From: DASZVN01 sp035547055
GTDB lineage: Bacteria; Pseudomonadota; Alphaproteobacteria; Rhizobiales; Methylopilaceae
Direction: 5' to 3'
Length of the DNA stretch: 18,312 bases
Assembly: GCA_035547055.1 (NCBI GenBank)
Contig: DASZVN010000151.1
Span: forward strand, 1-18,312
The notes beneath the pieces were generated by a model. It searched no databases, was not told where the DNA came from, and saw only the letters and a program-made list of their open reading frames with translations. Every line of letters starts with the position of its first letter. Within the stretch, counting starts at the first letter, position 1. The position numbers and the translations under genes are program-made. Shown in pieces: positions 1 to 8,272 of the stretch.

Positions 1-88
1 TTCCAAATTTCAAAACCACCGATGTGACAATGACTGATACAACTTTCGATAGAGCTAAACGATGCTTTGCGGTCAAATCAATGAGCAT
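1..88 (-). CDS. Possible 5' fragment of an unidentified gene running off the left edge
   Basis: Reading leftwards on the minus strand, an ATG at 88 opens a frame with no stop to base 1 (29 codons, MLIDLTAKHRLALSKVVSVI and on). It overlaps the stop of the solute-binding protein by 11 bases, as coupled genes often do. The expected neighbour of a YejA-like gene is a YejB-type permease, but this N-terminus does not look like one, and its codons (TTA, CTA, GTA, CAT) are AT-richer than those of the neighbours. No product is recognised. It may be a real partial gene or chance open frame in intergenic DNA. Confidence 0.2.
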   Translation of the reverse strand, partial: MLIDLTAKHRLALSKVVSVIVTSVVLKFG

Positions 89-1895
89 CCTTCCGCCACC
101 AGGTCTCGAAGCGGGGGCCGTAGAGCGGCGTGCGGGCGGGAAGGCCGACGTGGTTCCAGCGCGCAACCCATTGGCCGGGCGCGTGGAACAGGGGCACGAC
201 GTAGAAGCCCGAGATCAGCACCCGGTCGAGCGCCCGCGCCGCCGTCACCAGATCGGCGCGCGTGCGGGCCGCGACGAGGGCCCGGATGCAGGCGTCGATC
301 GCGGGCTCCTTCGCGCCCATGTAGTTGCGCGAGCCCGGACTGTCGGCCGCAGCCGAGCCCCAATAGAAGGCCTGCTCGTTGCCGGGCGACAGCGACGCGA
401 ACCAGAAATACTGTGTCATGTCGAAATCGAAGCGCTGCAGCCGGGTCTGGTACTGCACGTCGTCGATCATCCGCACCCGGGCGGCGATGCCGGCGCGCGC
501 CAGGAAATGGGCGTAGACCAGCGCCAGCCGCTCCTCCTCCTTGGTCTCGACCAGGATCTCGAAGGCGAAGGGCTGCCCGCTCCTGGCATTGACCAGCGTT
601 CCGCCGGCCAGACGCCATCCCGCGTCGTTGAGGAGCGCAAGCGCGCGGCGGAGCAGCATCCGGTCCCGCCCCGAGCCGTCGGACCTCGGCGGGCGCCACG
701 CCCCCGCCATCACGTCGTCGCGCACGGCCTGGGGATACGGGGCGAGGAGCTGCCGCTCGGCCGCGCTGGCCGGCCGGCCGATCGAGGACAGGTCGGAGCC
801 GTCGAAATAGCCCGCGGTGCGGGTATAGACGCCGTCGTAGAAATGCTGGTCGATCCATTCGAAGTCGAACAGCATGCCCAGCGCCTCGCGCACCCGGACG
901 TCGGCGAACAGCGGGCGGCGGGTGTTGAACACGAGGCCGTTCATCCCGGCCGGCACGCCGAGCGGCAGCGTTTCCTTGATCACGCGGCCATCGCGCACGG
1001 CAGGGAAGCCGTAGCCGGTGGTCCAGCGCGTCGGGTCGGTCTCGATCCGGATGTCGTAGAGGCCGCGCTTGAAGGCGTCGAACAGCGTGTTGGCGTCGCG
1101 GTAGTAGTCGTAGCGGAGCGTCGCGGCATTGTTCATGCCGGCGGTCGTGGGCAAGCCCTGGCCCCAATAATGCGGGTCGCGCTTGAGGATGAGGCTCTCG
1201 CCCGGACGGACGGTGGCCACCACGTATGGCCCGGAGCCGACCAGCGGCTTCAGCCCGCCCTGCTCGAACGCGGCGGCATCGGTCGCATGCCGGGGCAGCA
1301 CCGGCATCAGGCCGAGGATCAGCGGCAGCTCGCGGTCGGCGACGCCGCCGAAATCGAAGCGGACGGTCTCGCGATCGAGAATTTCGGCGCGCTTCACCTT
1401 GGAGTAGTAGGCGCGGAAATTGGGCCGGCCATGGTCGCGCAGCAGCTTCCACGAGAACACCACGTCGGCCGGCGTCACCGGCGTGCCGTCGGAGAAATGC
1501 GCCCGCGGGTCGAGGCCGAAGGCGACCCAGCTCCGGTCGGGCGGCGTCGTCACCGTTTGCGCCAGGAGGCCGTAGAGCGCGAACGGCTCGTCGTAGGACC
1601 GCGCCATCAGCGGCTCGACCACATTGCCGGGGATGCCATCGGCGGGAGCACCGCGGACGACGAACGGGTTCAGGGAATCGAAGCTGCCCTGGATGCCGAA
1701 GGTGAGCTGGCCCCCCTGGGGCGCCGCCGGGTCGACATAGGGGAAATGGCCGAAGCCGAGCGGCAACGCCGGCTCGCCCTGCATGGCGATGGCGTAGCGC
1801 GGGGCGACGGCCGGCGGCCCGGATGCCGCGAGGAGCGTCGCTGGCGCCAGCATCGCGAGCAGTATAAGAAGGACCGCGACCACGCGCCGTCCCAT
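78..1895 (-). CDS. ABC transporter substrate-binding protein, family 5 (YejA-like)
   Basis: Periplasmic solute receptor of a peptide-type ABC importer. The YejA branch is known for oligopeptide and microcin C-type uptake; the ligand here is unknown. From the chosen ATG at 1895 the product is 605 aa. It has a Sec signal peptide: basic MGRR, a hydrophobic run VVAVLLILLAMLAP, then a likely cut after LLAAS. The mature N-terminus carries the YejA-type pattern FGHFPYVDPAAPQGG, then FDSLNPFVVRG and DEPFALYGLLAQ, and the protein ends in the usual ETWW-type tail. Start choice: AGGGA lies 7 bases before ATG 1895. An ATG at 1913 would add six residues (MNRDFF) but has no clear ribosome site. The open frame runs further upstream to 2390, but that extension lacks family features and covers the IalB gene. 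No permease or ATPase partner is visible next to it, unless they lie beyond the left edge. Confidence 0.9.
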   Translation of the reverse strand: MGRRVVAVLLILLAMLAPATLLAASGPPAVAPRYAIAMQGEPALPLGFGHFPYVDPAAPQGGQLTFGIQGSFDSLNPFVVRGAPADGIPGNVVEPLMARSYDEPFALYGLLAQTVTTPPDRSWVAFGLDPRAHFSDGTPVTPADVVFSWKLLRDHGRPNFRAYYSKVKRAEILDRETVRFDFGGVADRELPLILGLMPVLPRHATDAAAFEQGGLKPLVGSGPYVVATVRPGESLILKRDPHYWGQGLPTTAGMNNAATLRYDYYRDANTLFDAFKRGLYDIRIETDPTRWTTGYGFPAVRDGRVIKETLPLGVPAGMNGLVFNTRRPLFADVRVREALGMLFDFEWIDQHFYDGVYTRTAGYFDGSDLSSIGRPASAAERQLLAPYPQAVRDDVMAGAWRPPRSDGSGRDRMLLRRALALLNDAGWRLAGGTLVNARSGQPFAFEILVETKEEERLALVYAHFLARAGIAARVRMIDDVQYQTRLQRFDFDMTQYFWFASLSPGNEQAFYWGSAAADSPGSRNYMGAKEPAIDACIRALVAARTRADLVTAARALDRVLISGFYVVPLFHAPGQWVARWNHVGLPARTPLYGPRFETWWRKDAH

Positions 1896-1950
1896 AAAAA
1901 AATCCCTGTTCATGAAGGCGCTTCGCCGCGTCGCCCTTGATTCGCGCCTA

Positions 1951-1964
1951 CCGGCGAGTCTAGC
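1951..1964 (-). promoter_or_regulatory. Candidate -10 region for the YejA-like gene
   Basis: The minus strand reads GCTAGACTCGCCGG. TAGACT would be the -10 hexamer, about 60 bases before ATG 1895. It matches 11 of 14 positions of the element before the CoxL-like gene (2948-2961). No convincing -35 box was seen, so this is a weak call. Confidence 0.25.
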
Positions 1965-2094
1965 ACGGGGATGGCGGCGGCCGCCGGGCCGTGGCCGCGA
2001 GTCATGCTGCCGCCCAATTTGGGCACCACAGAGCCGATGACATTGCCTTTCGCGGGCCGCGTCCGGCTCGCGACGCCAAACAAGGGGACTTTCG

Positions 2095-2826
2095 TTGACC
2101 AGCCTCCGTGACCGCCTTCCGACCGTGACCGGCAGCCTGGCGGCTGCGGCGGCCTGCGCCGTGCTCTTCGCCGCGCCGGCCTGGGCCCAGAACAAGCCGG
2201 CCGCGAAGCCCGCTGCCGCGCCTGCCGCCGCCGAGGCATCGCTGCCGAAATCGCCGACTCCCGAGTGGATCAAGATGTGCGGCAAGGACCCCAAGGCCGG
2301 CACCGAGATCTGCGGCACCGAAAACTTCCTGCTCGCCGAGGCGGGCAACGTGGTCGGGCAGATCCGCGTGCTCGACATCAAGAACGGCAAGGAATCGAAG
2401 CGGGTGTTCGCCGCCCAGATCCCGGAGGGCTTCCTGCTTCAGCCCGGCGTCAACCTCGTGATCGACAACGAGAAGAAGCCGATCTCCGGCAAGTACACGG
2501 TATGCTTCCCGAACGGCTGCGTCGCCGAGGTGCCGCTCTCCGACGACTCGCTGAGCAAGCTCAAGAAGGGTGACACGCTGACCCTGTTCGCGGCCAACCC
2601 GCAGGGCAAGTGGGTCGGCGCCAAGGCCTCGCTGACCGGCTTCACCAAGGCCTATGAGGGCCCCGCGACCGACCCCAAGGACTATCAGGCCAAGCGCAAG
2701 GCGTTCGAGGACGCCCAGAACGCGCTGAAGCAGGCGCTGCTGAAACGGGCCGACGAGCAGCGCCAGAAGTTCGAGGCCGAACAGTCCACCAAGACCAAGG
2801 CGCCGGCCCCCGCACAGAAGAAGTAG
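2095..2826 (+). CDS. Invasion-associated locus B (IalB) family secreted protein
   Basis: Probable periplasmic or envelope protein of the IalB family, named after the Bartonella invasion protein and common in free-living Rhizobiales. The molecular role of such homologues is poorly known, and this copy does not imply virulence. The product is 243 aa. It has a signal peptide (residues 1 to about 32, ending APAWA-Q), an Ala/Pro/Lys-rich linker, and then the IalB domain (about 55-215). Four cysteines, C62, C73, C137 and C142, sit in the MCGK, EICG and VCFPNGC contexts and probably form disulfides. The tail is charged and Lys/Ala/Pro-rich. The start is TTG at 2095, supported by AGGGGA at 2083-2088 with 6-base spacing; no ATG gives a full signal peptide. 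It is divergent from the YejA-like gene and likely monocistronic, with a hairpin just after its stop. Confidence 0.88.
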   Translation: MTSLRDRLPTVTGSLAAAAACAVLFAAPAWAQNKPAAKPAAAPAAAEASLPKSPTPEWIKMCGKDPKAGTEICGTENFLLAEAGNVVGQIRVLDIKNGKESKRVFAAQIPEGFLLQPGVNLVIDNEKKPISGKYTVCFPNGCVAEVPLSDDSLSKLKKGDTLTLFAANPQGKWVGAKASLTGFTKAYEGPATDPKDYQAKRKAFEDAQNALKQALLKRADEQRQKFEAEQSTKTKAPAPAQKK

Positions 2827-2831
2827 CTGCC

Positions 2832-2869
2832 GACGTAGGGTGGGCATCGGCGATGCCGATGCCTACGTC
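2832..2869 (+). terminator. Strong hairpin after the IalB-family gene
   Basis: Six bases after the stop codon, GGCATCGGC (2843-2851) pairs perfectly with GCCGATGCC (2855-2863) around a 3-base loop GAT. GACGTA (2832-2837) pairs with TACGTC (2864-2869) below a one-sided GGGTG bulge. The place fits transcription termination or mRNA 3'-end protection. There is no T-tract after it, so it is not a classical intrinsic terminator and may be a dispersed palindromic repeat. Confidence 0.4.
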
Positions 2870-2947
2870 TGGCATGGCGTGCGAGTAAGCCTTGCTTGCT
2901 CGCCGCATGCGCTCGCCGTCCCTGCCCTTTCGCGATTTTGGCGCTCC

Positions 2948-2961
2948 GCTATAGTCGCCGG
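2948..2961 (+). promoter_or_regulatory. Candidate -10 region for the CoxL-like gene
   Basis: GCTATAGTCGCCGG contains TATAGT (2950-2955), a good -10 match, 32 bases before the ATG at 2988. The stretch 17 bases upstream (CTTTCG) is a poor -35. Confidence 0.35.
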
Positions 2962-2987
2962 CCTCTGCCGCTCCCCCGGAGGTCGCG

Positions 2988-5306
2988 ATGAAGGCCATGA
3001 AGTTCGGCGTCGGTCAGTCGATGCGCCGCAAGGAAGACGCCAACCTCATCACCGGACACGGCCGCTACATCTCCGACCTCGTGCCTCCGGGCACGCTTCG
3101 CATGGCGCTGGTGCGCTCGCCCCACGCGCATGCGCGCTTCACCATCGGCGACCTCGCTGCCGTCCGGGCGATGCCCGGGGTGCGCCTGATCCTGACCGCG
3201 GCCGACGTGGCCCATCTCGGCACGCTGCCGGCGGTCGTGATGTTCCCCAAGAACACCGACGGCTCGAAGATCACCCCGCTGGCCCGCCCGGTGCTGCCTC
3301 AGGACGAGGCCTGCCACGTCGGCGAGGCCGTCGCGGCCATCGTCGCGGACGGCGAGCAAGCCGCGCTCGATGCGGTCGAGGCGTTCCCGATCGAGTGGGA
3401 GCCGCTGCCGGCCTCGACCGGCACGGCTGAGGCGGCGGCACCTGGCGCCGCGCCCGCCCATGTCGCGCTCGCGGGCAACGTCGCCTTCACGCAGGGCCTC
3501 GGCGACGAGAAGGCCGCCGAGGCCGCCTTCGCCAAGGCGGCCAAGGTGGTGCGACTCGACCTCGTGAACCACCGCGTCGTCACCAACTACATGGAGCCCC
3601 GCGGCGCCATCGCCGAGTTCGACAAGGCCAGCGGCCGCTACACGCTGAACGTCTCCAGCCAGGGCGTTCACGGCATGCGCGACGGGCTGTGCGATGCCGT
3701 CTTCAAGATCCCGCACGACCGCATGAGGGTCCTGACGCCCGACGTCGGCGGCGGCTTCGGCACCAAGATGTTCGTCTATTGCGAATATCCGCTGCTCCTC
3801 GTTGCGGCCGAGAAGCTCGGCCAGACCGTCGCCTGGATCGCCGGGCGCACCGAGCATTTCCTCGGCGACAGCCAGGGCCGCGACCATGTCTCGACCGCGG
3901 AGCTCGCCCTCGACGCCGACAACCGCTTCCTTGGCCTCAGGATCGAGACACGGGCGAACATCGGCGCCTATGCGGCCCAGTTCGGCGCCTCGGTGCCGGC
4001 GATCGGCATGACGATGCTGTCCGGCACCTACCGGCTGCCGGCGCTGTGGGCCGTGACGCGCGGCATCTACACCAACACGCTGCCGGTCGACGCCTATCGC
4101 GGCGCCGGCCGCCCGGAGGCGGCCTATCTCCTGGAGCGGCTGGTGGATGTCGCGGCGCGCGACCTCGACATCCCCCCCGAGGAGCTTCGGGCCAAGAACC
4201 TCGTGACCTCGTCCGAGATGCCCTACACCACGCCGACCGGCCGCCACTACGACACCGGCGACTTCGAGGGGCACCTCCGCCGCGCGCTGGAGGTTGCCGA
4301 CGCCAAGGGCTTCCCGGCCCGCCGCGCCGCCGCCGAGCGGACCGGCAAGATCCGCGGCTTCGGATTCTCGAACTACATCGAGTGCTGCGCCTTCGGCGCC
4401 GAGGAGGCGGTGGTCCGGCTCGAGACGGACGGCACCGTCACCGTCCTGATCGGGACCCAGCACAACGGCCAGGGCCACGCCACCTCCTACGCCCAGTTCG
4501 TCGCCCAGGAGATCGACATCGCGCCGGAGAAGGTTCGCCTCGTCCAGGGCGACACCGACGCCATCGCGACCGGCGGCGGCACCGGCGGCTCGCGCTCGAT
4601 CCCGGTCGGCGGCGTCTCGGTCGGCCAGGCTTCGGCGATCCTCGCCGCGACCATCAAAGAGCTGGCCTCGGAGAAGCTGGAAGCCGCAGCGGGCGATATC
4701 GAGATCGCCGACGGCATCGCCCGCGTCGCCGGCACCGACCGCGGGCTCGACCTCGCCGCGGTCGCGAGCCTGCCGGCGGCGACCGAGGAGAAGCGCACCG
4801 CCAGGGCGACCTTCGCCCAGCCTGAAGCGACCTATCCCAACGGCACCCATGTCTGCGAGGTCGAGATCGACCCCGACACGGGGGTAGTCGGGATCGTCGG
4901 CTACTGGATCGTCGACGATTTCGGCGTCGCGGTGAACCCGCTCCTGCTCCAGGGCCAGATCCACGGCGGCGTGATCCAGTCGGCCGGCCAGGCGCTGCTG
5001 GAGCAGGCGGTGTACGACCCCGCGACCGGCCAGCTCGTCACCGCGAGCTTCATGGACTACGCGATGCCGCGGGCCGACAACATGCCGGTGGTGAATTTCG
5101 AGATGAAGAACATCCCCTCGACCACCAACGGCATGGGCATCAAGGGCGCTGGCGAGGCCGGCACCATCGGCGCGACGCCGGCGGTGATGAACGCCGTCAA
5201 CGACGCCCTCTACGACGCCTACGGCATCCGCCATTTCGACATGCCTGCGACCCCCGCCCGGGTGTGGGACGCGATCCGCGCGCACCGCGGGCCCAAGGCG
5301 GCGTAA
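2988..5306 (+). CDS. Xanthine dehydrogenase family molybdopterin-binding subunit (CoxL-like, form II)
   Basis: Large catalytic subunit of a molybdenum hydroxylase, which would hydroxylate a substrate such as an aldehyde or N-heterocycle at a Mo-molybdopterin cytosine dinucleotide centre. The product is 772 aa, normal for the family. An N-terminal a/b-hammerhead domain starts at GVGQSMRRKED. The molybdopterin domain shows GGGFGTK (254-260), a TQHNGQGH loop, GGGTGGSRS, and KGAGEAG with the expected catalytic glutamate E723. The active-site loop reads AYRGAGR (369-375). This is the form II signature and lacks the Cys of the AYxCSFR loop of true CO dehydrogenase, so CO oxidation is unlikely. Start ATG 2988 has GGAGG five bases upstream. 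The small 2Fe-2S and FAD subunits that normally accompany this subunit are absent from both sides. The true substrate cannot be read from the sequence. Confidence 0.92.
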   Translation: MKAMKFGVGQSMRRKEDANLITGHGRYISDLVPPGTLRMALVRSPHAHARFTIGDLAAVRAMPGVRLILTAADVAHLGTLPAVVMFPKNTDGSKITPLARPVLPQDEACHVGEAVAAIVADGEQAALDAVEAFPIEWEPLPASTGTAEAAAPGAAPAHVALAGNVAFTQGLGDEKAAEAAFAKAAKVVRLDLVNHRVVTNYMEPRGAIAEFDKASGRYTLNVSSQGVHGMRDGLCDAVFKIPHDRMRVLTPDVGGGFGTKMFVYCEYPLLLVAAEKLGQTVAWIAGRTEHFLGDSQGRDHVSTAELALDADNRFLGLRIETRANIGAYAAQFGASVPAIGMTMLSGTYRLPALWAVTRGIYTNTLPVDAYRGAGRPEAAYLLERLVDVAARDLDIPPEELRAKNLVTSSEMPYTTPTGRHYDTGDFEGHLRRALEVADAKGFPARRAAAERTGKIRGFGFSNYIECCAFGAEEAVVRLETDGTVTVLIGTQHNGQGHATSYAQFVAQEIDIAPEKVRLVQGDTDAIATGGGTGGSRSIPVGGVSVGQASAILAATIKELASEKLEAAAGDIEIADGIARVAGTDRGLDLAAVASLPAATEEKRTARATFAQPEATYPNGTHVCEVEIDPDTGVVGIVGYWIVDDFGVAVNPLLLQGQIHGGVIQSAGQALLEQAVYDPATGQLVTASFMDYAMPRADNMPVVNFEMKNIPSTTNGMGIKGAGEAGTIGATPAVMNAVNDALYDAYGIRHFDMPATPARVWDAIRAHRGPKAA

Positions 5307-5318
5307 GGCGCGGCCGGG

Positions 5319-5436
5319 CGTCATGGCCGGGCTCGTCCCGGCTATTCACGACTTTCTTCGCGGCGGCCCGACAAGCTCGCGGATGCCCGGCACGCAGATG
5401 AGTTCACGCAAGCTTGATTGCTCGCCGGGCATGACG
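5319..5436. repeat. Palindromic intergenic repeat, copy A
   Basis: The ends are inverted repeats: CGTCATGGCCGG (5319-5330) against CCGGGCATGACG (5425-5436), 11 of 12 pairs. The core 5325-5391 aligns with copy B at 8273-8340 at roughly 85% by eye, and differs from it mainly by about 25-30 extra bases before the right end. It lies between the CoxL-like gene and the DMT exporter. It looks like the REP-like palindromic repeats scattered through many Rhizobiales genomes, and its stem could affect read-through or mRNA stability. Confidence 0.65.
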
Positions 5437-5450
5437 GGGCGGAGGCATTT

Positions 5451-6389
5451 GTGACCGGCATCCTCATCAAGCTCGTCTCGACGCTGGTCCTGGTCTCGAT
5501 GTCGGCGCTGATCCGCGGGCTCGGCCCCGAGGTGCCGGTCGGCGAGATCGTGTTCTGCCGCAACTTCTTCGCCCTGATCCCGATCGTGATCTGGATCGCC
5601 TCGCGCGGCGACGTGCGTGCCGGCCTCGCCACCGACAAGATCGGCGCCAACCTCGTCCGCGGCATCCTCGGCGTCGCCTCGATGTTCTGCTCGTTCTGGG
5701 CGCTGTCGCGGCTCGCGCTGCCGGACAACACCGCGATCGGCTACGCCTCGCCGCTGGTGGTGGTGATCCTCGCCGCGGTGGTCCTGCACGAGCGCGTACG
5801 CATCCACCGCTGGTCCGCGGTCGGCGTCGGCTTCTGCGGCATCGTCATCATCCTGTGGCCGCACCTCGCCGGCGGCCAGCTCGCGGCGGCGCTGAGCGGC
5901 GGCAGCGACGGCGCCGAGACCGCGCTCGGCGCGCTGTTCGCGCTGTTCGGCACGCTGCTGTCGGCGGCCGCCATGATCCAGGTGCGCCAGCTCGTCCTGA
6001 TGGGCGAGCGCACCGGCACGATCGTGTTCTACTTCACCTGCTTTGCGGCGCTGACCGGGCTTTGCACGCTGCCGCTCGGCTGGGTCGTGCCGGACCCGCG
6101 GACCGCGGCGATGTTCGTCGCGATCGGCCTCTGCGGAGGGATCGGGCAGCTTCTTCTCACCGCCTGCTATCGCTATGCCGACGCGTCGCTCCTGGCCTTC
6201 TTCGACTACACCTCGATGATCTGGTCGGTCACGATCGGCTGGTTCGCGTTCGGCGATGCGCCGACGGCCTACGTCCTGGTCGGCGCCGCCATCGTCATCA
6301 CCGCCGGCATCTATGTCATCCTGCGCGAGCGCAAGCTGGGGATCGCCCCGCCGCCCCTGATCGCGGCTGCGCCCGCAAGCTTGCGCTAG
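5451..6389 (+). CDS. DMT superfamily (EamA) transporter
   Basis: Inner-membrane drug/metabolite-type exporter or permease; the substrate cannot be predicted. The product is 312 aa with about ten hydrophobic segments in two EamA halves. The first half starts GILIKLVSTLVLVSMSALI and carries FCRNFFALIPIVIW, followed by the ALSRLALPDNTAIGYASPLV segment. The second half covers about residues 155-300 (GALFALFGTLLSAAAM through VLVGAAIVITAGIYVIL). Start: GTG at 5451 is preferred because GGAGG (5441-5445) lies 5 bases upstream. A TTG at 5418 would add 11 residues encoded by the palindromic repeat. The downstream thiD begins 10 bases after this stop, so the two are probably co-transcribed. A link to thiamine precursors is possible but rests only on this neighbourhood. 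Confidence 0.88.
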   Translation: MTGILIKLVSTLVLVSMSALIRGLGPEVPVGEIVFCRNFFALIPIVIWIASRGDVRAGLATDKIGANLVRGILGVASMFCSFWALSRLALPDNTAIGYASPLVVVILAAVVLHERVRIHRWSAVGVGFCGIVIILWPHLAGGQLAAALSGGSDGAETALGALFALFGTLLSAAAMIQVRQLVLMGERTGTIVFYFTCFAALTGLCTLPLGWVVPDPRTAAMFVAIGLCGGIGQLLLTACYRYADASLLAFFDYTSMIWSVTIGWFAFGDAPTAYVLVGAAIVITAGIYVILRERKLGIAPPPLIAAAPASLR

Positions 6390-6399
6390 GAGGCGGCGA

Positions 6400-7209
6400 A
6401 TGCCGATCGCACTCTCGATCGCGGGTTCCGATCCGTCGGGCGGTGCCGGCATCCAGGCCGACCTCAAGACCTTCGCGGCGCTCGGCGTCTACGGCGCCGC
6501 GATCCCGGTGGCGCTGACGGCGCAGAACACGCTCGGAGTGCAGGGTGTCCATCCGGTCCCGGCCGGCTTCGTCGCGGCCCAGCTTTCCTCGGTGTTCGAC
6601 GATCTCGCCGTCGATGCCGTCAAGACCGGAATGCTGGCCGATGCCGACATCGTCGGCGAGGTCGCGGCGGCGCTCGCGGCGCGGCGCGTGAGGAGCCTGG
6701 TCGTCGATCCGGTGATGGTGGCCTCCAGCGGCGACCGTCTCCTCGGCGAAGACGCCATTGCCCGGCTGCGCGACGGCCTGTTCCCGCTCGCCACCGTGGT
6801 CACGCCCAATCTGCCCGAGGCCGCGGCGCTGCTCGGTGAGCCCGCCGCCGCCGACGAGGGGATGATGCTGACCCAAGGCCGCCGGCTCCTCTCGCTCGGG
6901 CCGCGCGCGGTGCTGATGAAGGGCGGCCACGGCGCGGGTCCCGAGGCCGTCGACATCCTGGTGACGGCCGAGGGCCACCGCCGCTATGTCGCGTCGAGGG
7001 TCGCGACCAACAACACCCACGGCACCGGCTGCACCCTGTCCGCCGCGATCGCCGCCGGCCTCGCCAGGAGCCTCCCGCTGGAAGATGCGGTCGCGGCCGC
7101 GAAGGCGTACGTGACGGCCGCCCTCGCCGCCGCCGACCGCCTCCATGTCGGCCATGGCCGCGGCCCGCTCCATCACTTCCATGCGCTGTGGCGCGACGGC
7201 GACGGCTGA
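6400..7209 (+). CDS. thiD: Bifunctional hydroxymethylpyrimidine kinase/phosphomethylpyrimidine kinase
   Basis: Cytoplasmic ribokinase-fold enzyme of thiamine biosynthesis. It phosphorylates 4-amino-5-hydroxymethyl-2-methylpyrimidine (HMP) to HMP-P and then HMP-PP. The product is 269 aa, the usual ThiD length. It opens with ALSIAGSDPSGGAGIQADLK and shows LTAQNTLGVQGVH, AVKTGMLAD and VVDPVMVASSGDRLL. The late anion-hole motif NNTHGTGCTLSAAIA includes C211 at the catalytic position. Start ATG 6400 follows AGGAGG. It sits second in a probable two-gene unit after the DMT transporter. No other thiamine genes and no TPP riboswitch were recognised nearby, so it probably serves synthesis or salvage from a scattered pathway. 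Confidence 0.95.
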   Translation: MPIALSIAGSDPSGGAGIQADLKTFAALGVYGAAIPVALTAQNTLGVQGVHPVPAGFVAAQLSSVFDDLAVDAVKTGMLADADIVGEVAAALAARRVRSLVVDPVMVASSGDRLLGEDAIARLRDGLFPLATVVTPNLPEAAALLGEPAAADEGMMLTQGRRLLSLGPRAVLMKGGHGAGPEAVDILVTAEGHRRYVASRVATNNTHGTGCTLSAAIAAGLARSLPLEDAVAAAKAYVTAALAAADRLHVGHGRGPLHHFHALWRDGDG

Positions 7210-7302
7210 GGCCGAATTCCCTTTGCATCGCCGCTGCGGCTTGGCCAGAGTGCGCGCCGCTCCCCTGCCCCCCGTCAAATCCTTCGCGTTCGAGGACAAT
7301 CC

Positions 7303-8241
7303 ATGGAAATCCGCAATCTCGGCCGCTCCGGGCTTCGCGTCTCGCTGGTCGGCGTCGGTTGCAACAATTTCGGCGGCCGCACCGACGCTGCCGGCACCGA
7401 CGCGGTGGTCCACAAGGCGCTCGACCTCGGCATCACGCTGTTCGACACCGCCGACGTCTACGGCAACCGCGGCGCCTCGGAGGAATTTCTCGGCAAGGCG
7501 CTCGGCCCGCGCCGCAAGGACATCGTGCTCGCCACCAAGTTCGGCCTGCCGATGGACGACGCCCACACCAAGATGGGCGGGGCGCGGCGCTACGTCATCG
7601 AGGCGGTCGAGGACAGCCTGCGCCGGCTCGGCACCGACTGGATCGATCTCTACCAGATGCATCGCCACGACCCGCGAACGCCGATCGAGGAGACGCTGCG
7701 CGCGCTCGACGACCTCATCCGCCAGGGCAAGGTGCGCTATATCGGCTGCTCCAACTTCAAGGCCTGGCAGATGGTCGAGGCGGAGTGGACGGCGCGGACG
7801 AACGGCCTCAACCGCTTCGTCTCGTGCCAGGACGAATACAGCCTCGTCTTTCGCGAGCCCGAACCCGAGCTGATCCCGGCGATGGAGGCCTACGGCCTCG
7901 GCTTCCTGCCCTATTTCCCGCTCGCGAGCGGCCTCCTGACCGGCAAGTACAAGCGCGACGCGACGGCGCCCGAGGGCACCCGCTTCGCCAGCGCGACCGG
8001 CCTGCGCGACCGCTATGGAACGCCGCAGAACTGGGACCGGGTCGAGCGGCTGGAGCAGTATGCCAAGAGCCGCGGCCACTCGATGCTGGAGCTCGCCTTC
8101 TCGTGGCTCGCCGCCAAGCCGACGATGGCCGGCATCATCGCCGGCGCGACCCGCCCCGAGCAGCTCGAGCAGAATGTCCGCGCCGTCGAATGGAAGATGA
8201 CGGCCGAGGAGGTCGCCGAGATCGACAAGCTGGCGGCTTGA
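7303..8241 (+). CDS. Aldo/keto reductase
   Basis: Cytoplasmic NADPH-dependent oxidoreductase of the AKR superfamily, reducing aldehydes or ketones; the physiological substrate is unknown. The product is 312 aa with a complete catalytic tetrad: D48 and Y53 in FDTADVYG, K79 in ATKFG, and H120 in YQMHRHDP. The N-terminal MEIRNLGRSGLRVSLVGVG and the KVRYIGCSNF strand are typical of the YghZ/YajO-like AKR branch, as is the late GIIAGATRPEQLEQN cofactor segment. ATG 7303 has GAGGA (7292-7296) with 6-base spacing. It starts 93 bases after thiD and could be in the same transcript or have its own promoter. It converges with the FAD-linked dehydrogenase across repeat copy B. Confidence 0.92.
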   Translation: MEIRNLGRSGLRVSLVGVGCNNFGGRTDAAGTDAVVHKALDLGITLFDTADVYGNRGASEEFLGKALGPRRKDIVLATKFGLPMDDAHTKMGGARRYVIEAVEDSLRRLGTDWIDLYQMHRHDPRTPIEETLRALDDLIRQGKVRYIGCSNFKAWQMVEAEWTARTNGLNRFVSCQDEYSLVFREPEPELIPAMEAYGLGFLPYFPLASGLLTGKYKRDATAPEGTRFASATGLRDRYGTPQNWDRVERLEQYAKSRGHSMLELAFSWLAAKPTMAGIIAGATRPEQLEQNVRAVEWKMTAEEVAEIDKLAA

Positions 8242-8272
8242 CCCTGCTCGCTCGGTTCGCCCTCCGCGTCGC

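Noticed and set aside
24..1940. 638-codon plus-strand open frame opposite the YejA-like gene
   Set aside because: It is Arg/Gly/His-rich with no domain, and a mirror of high-GC codon use on the real gene's antisense strand.
1896..2390. N-terminal extension of the YejA-like frame up to 2390
   Set aside because: It runs antisense through the IalB gene, has no family match, and would bury the signal peptide at residue 166.
2988..5306. True aerobic CO dehydrogenase (CoxL form I)
   Set aside because: The loop is AYRGAGR, not the Cys-containing AYxCSFR, and coxM/coxS are absent.
2949..5324. 791-codon minus-strand frame opposite the CoxL-like gene
   Set aside because: Its low-complexity composition is typical of antisense frames in GC-rich DNA; the plus-strand protein has all family motifs and a ribosome site.
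5418..5450. TTG start for the DMT transporter
   Set aside because: It is encoded within or beside the palindromic repeat and has no ribosome site; GTG 5451 has GGAGG at good spacing.
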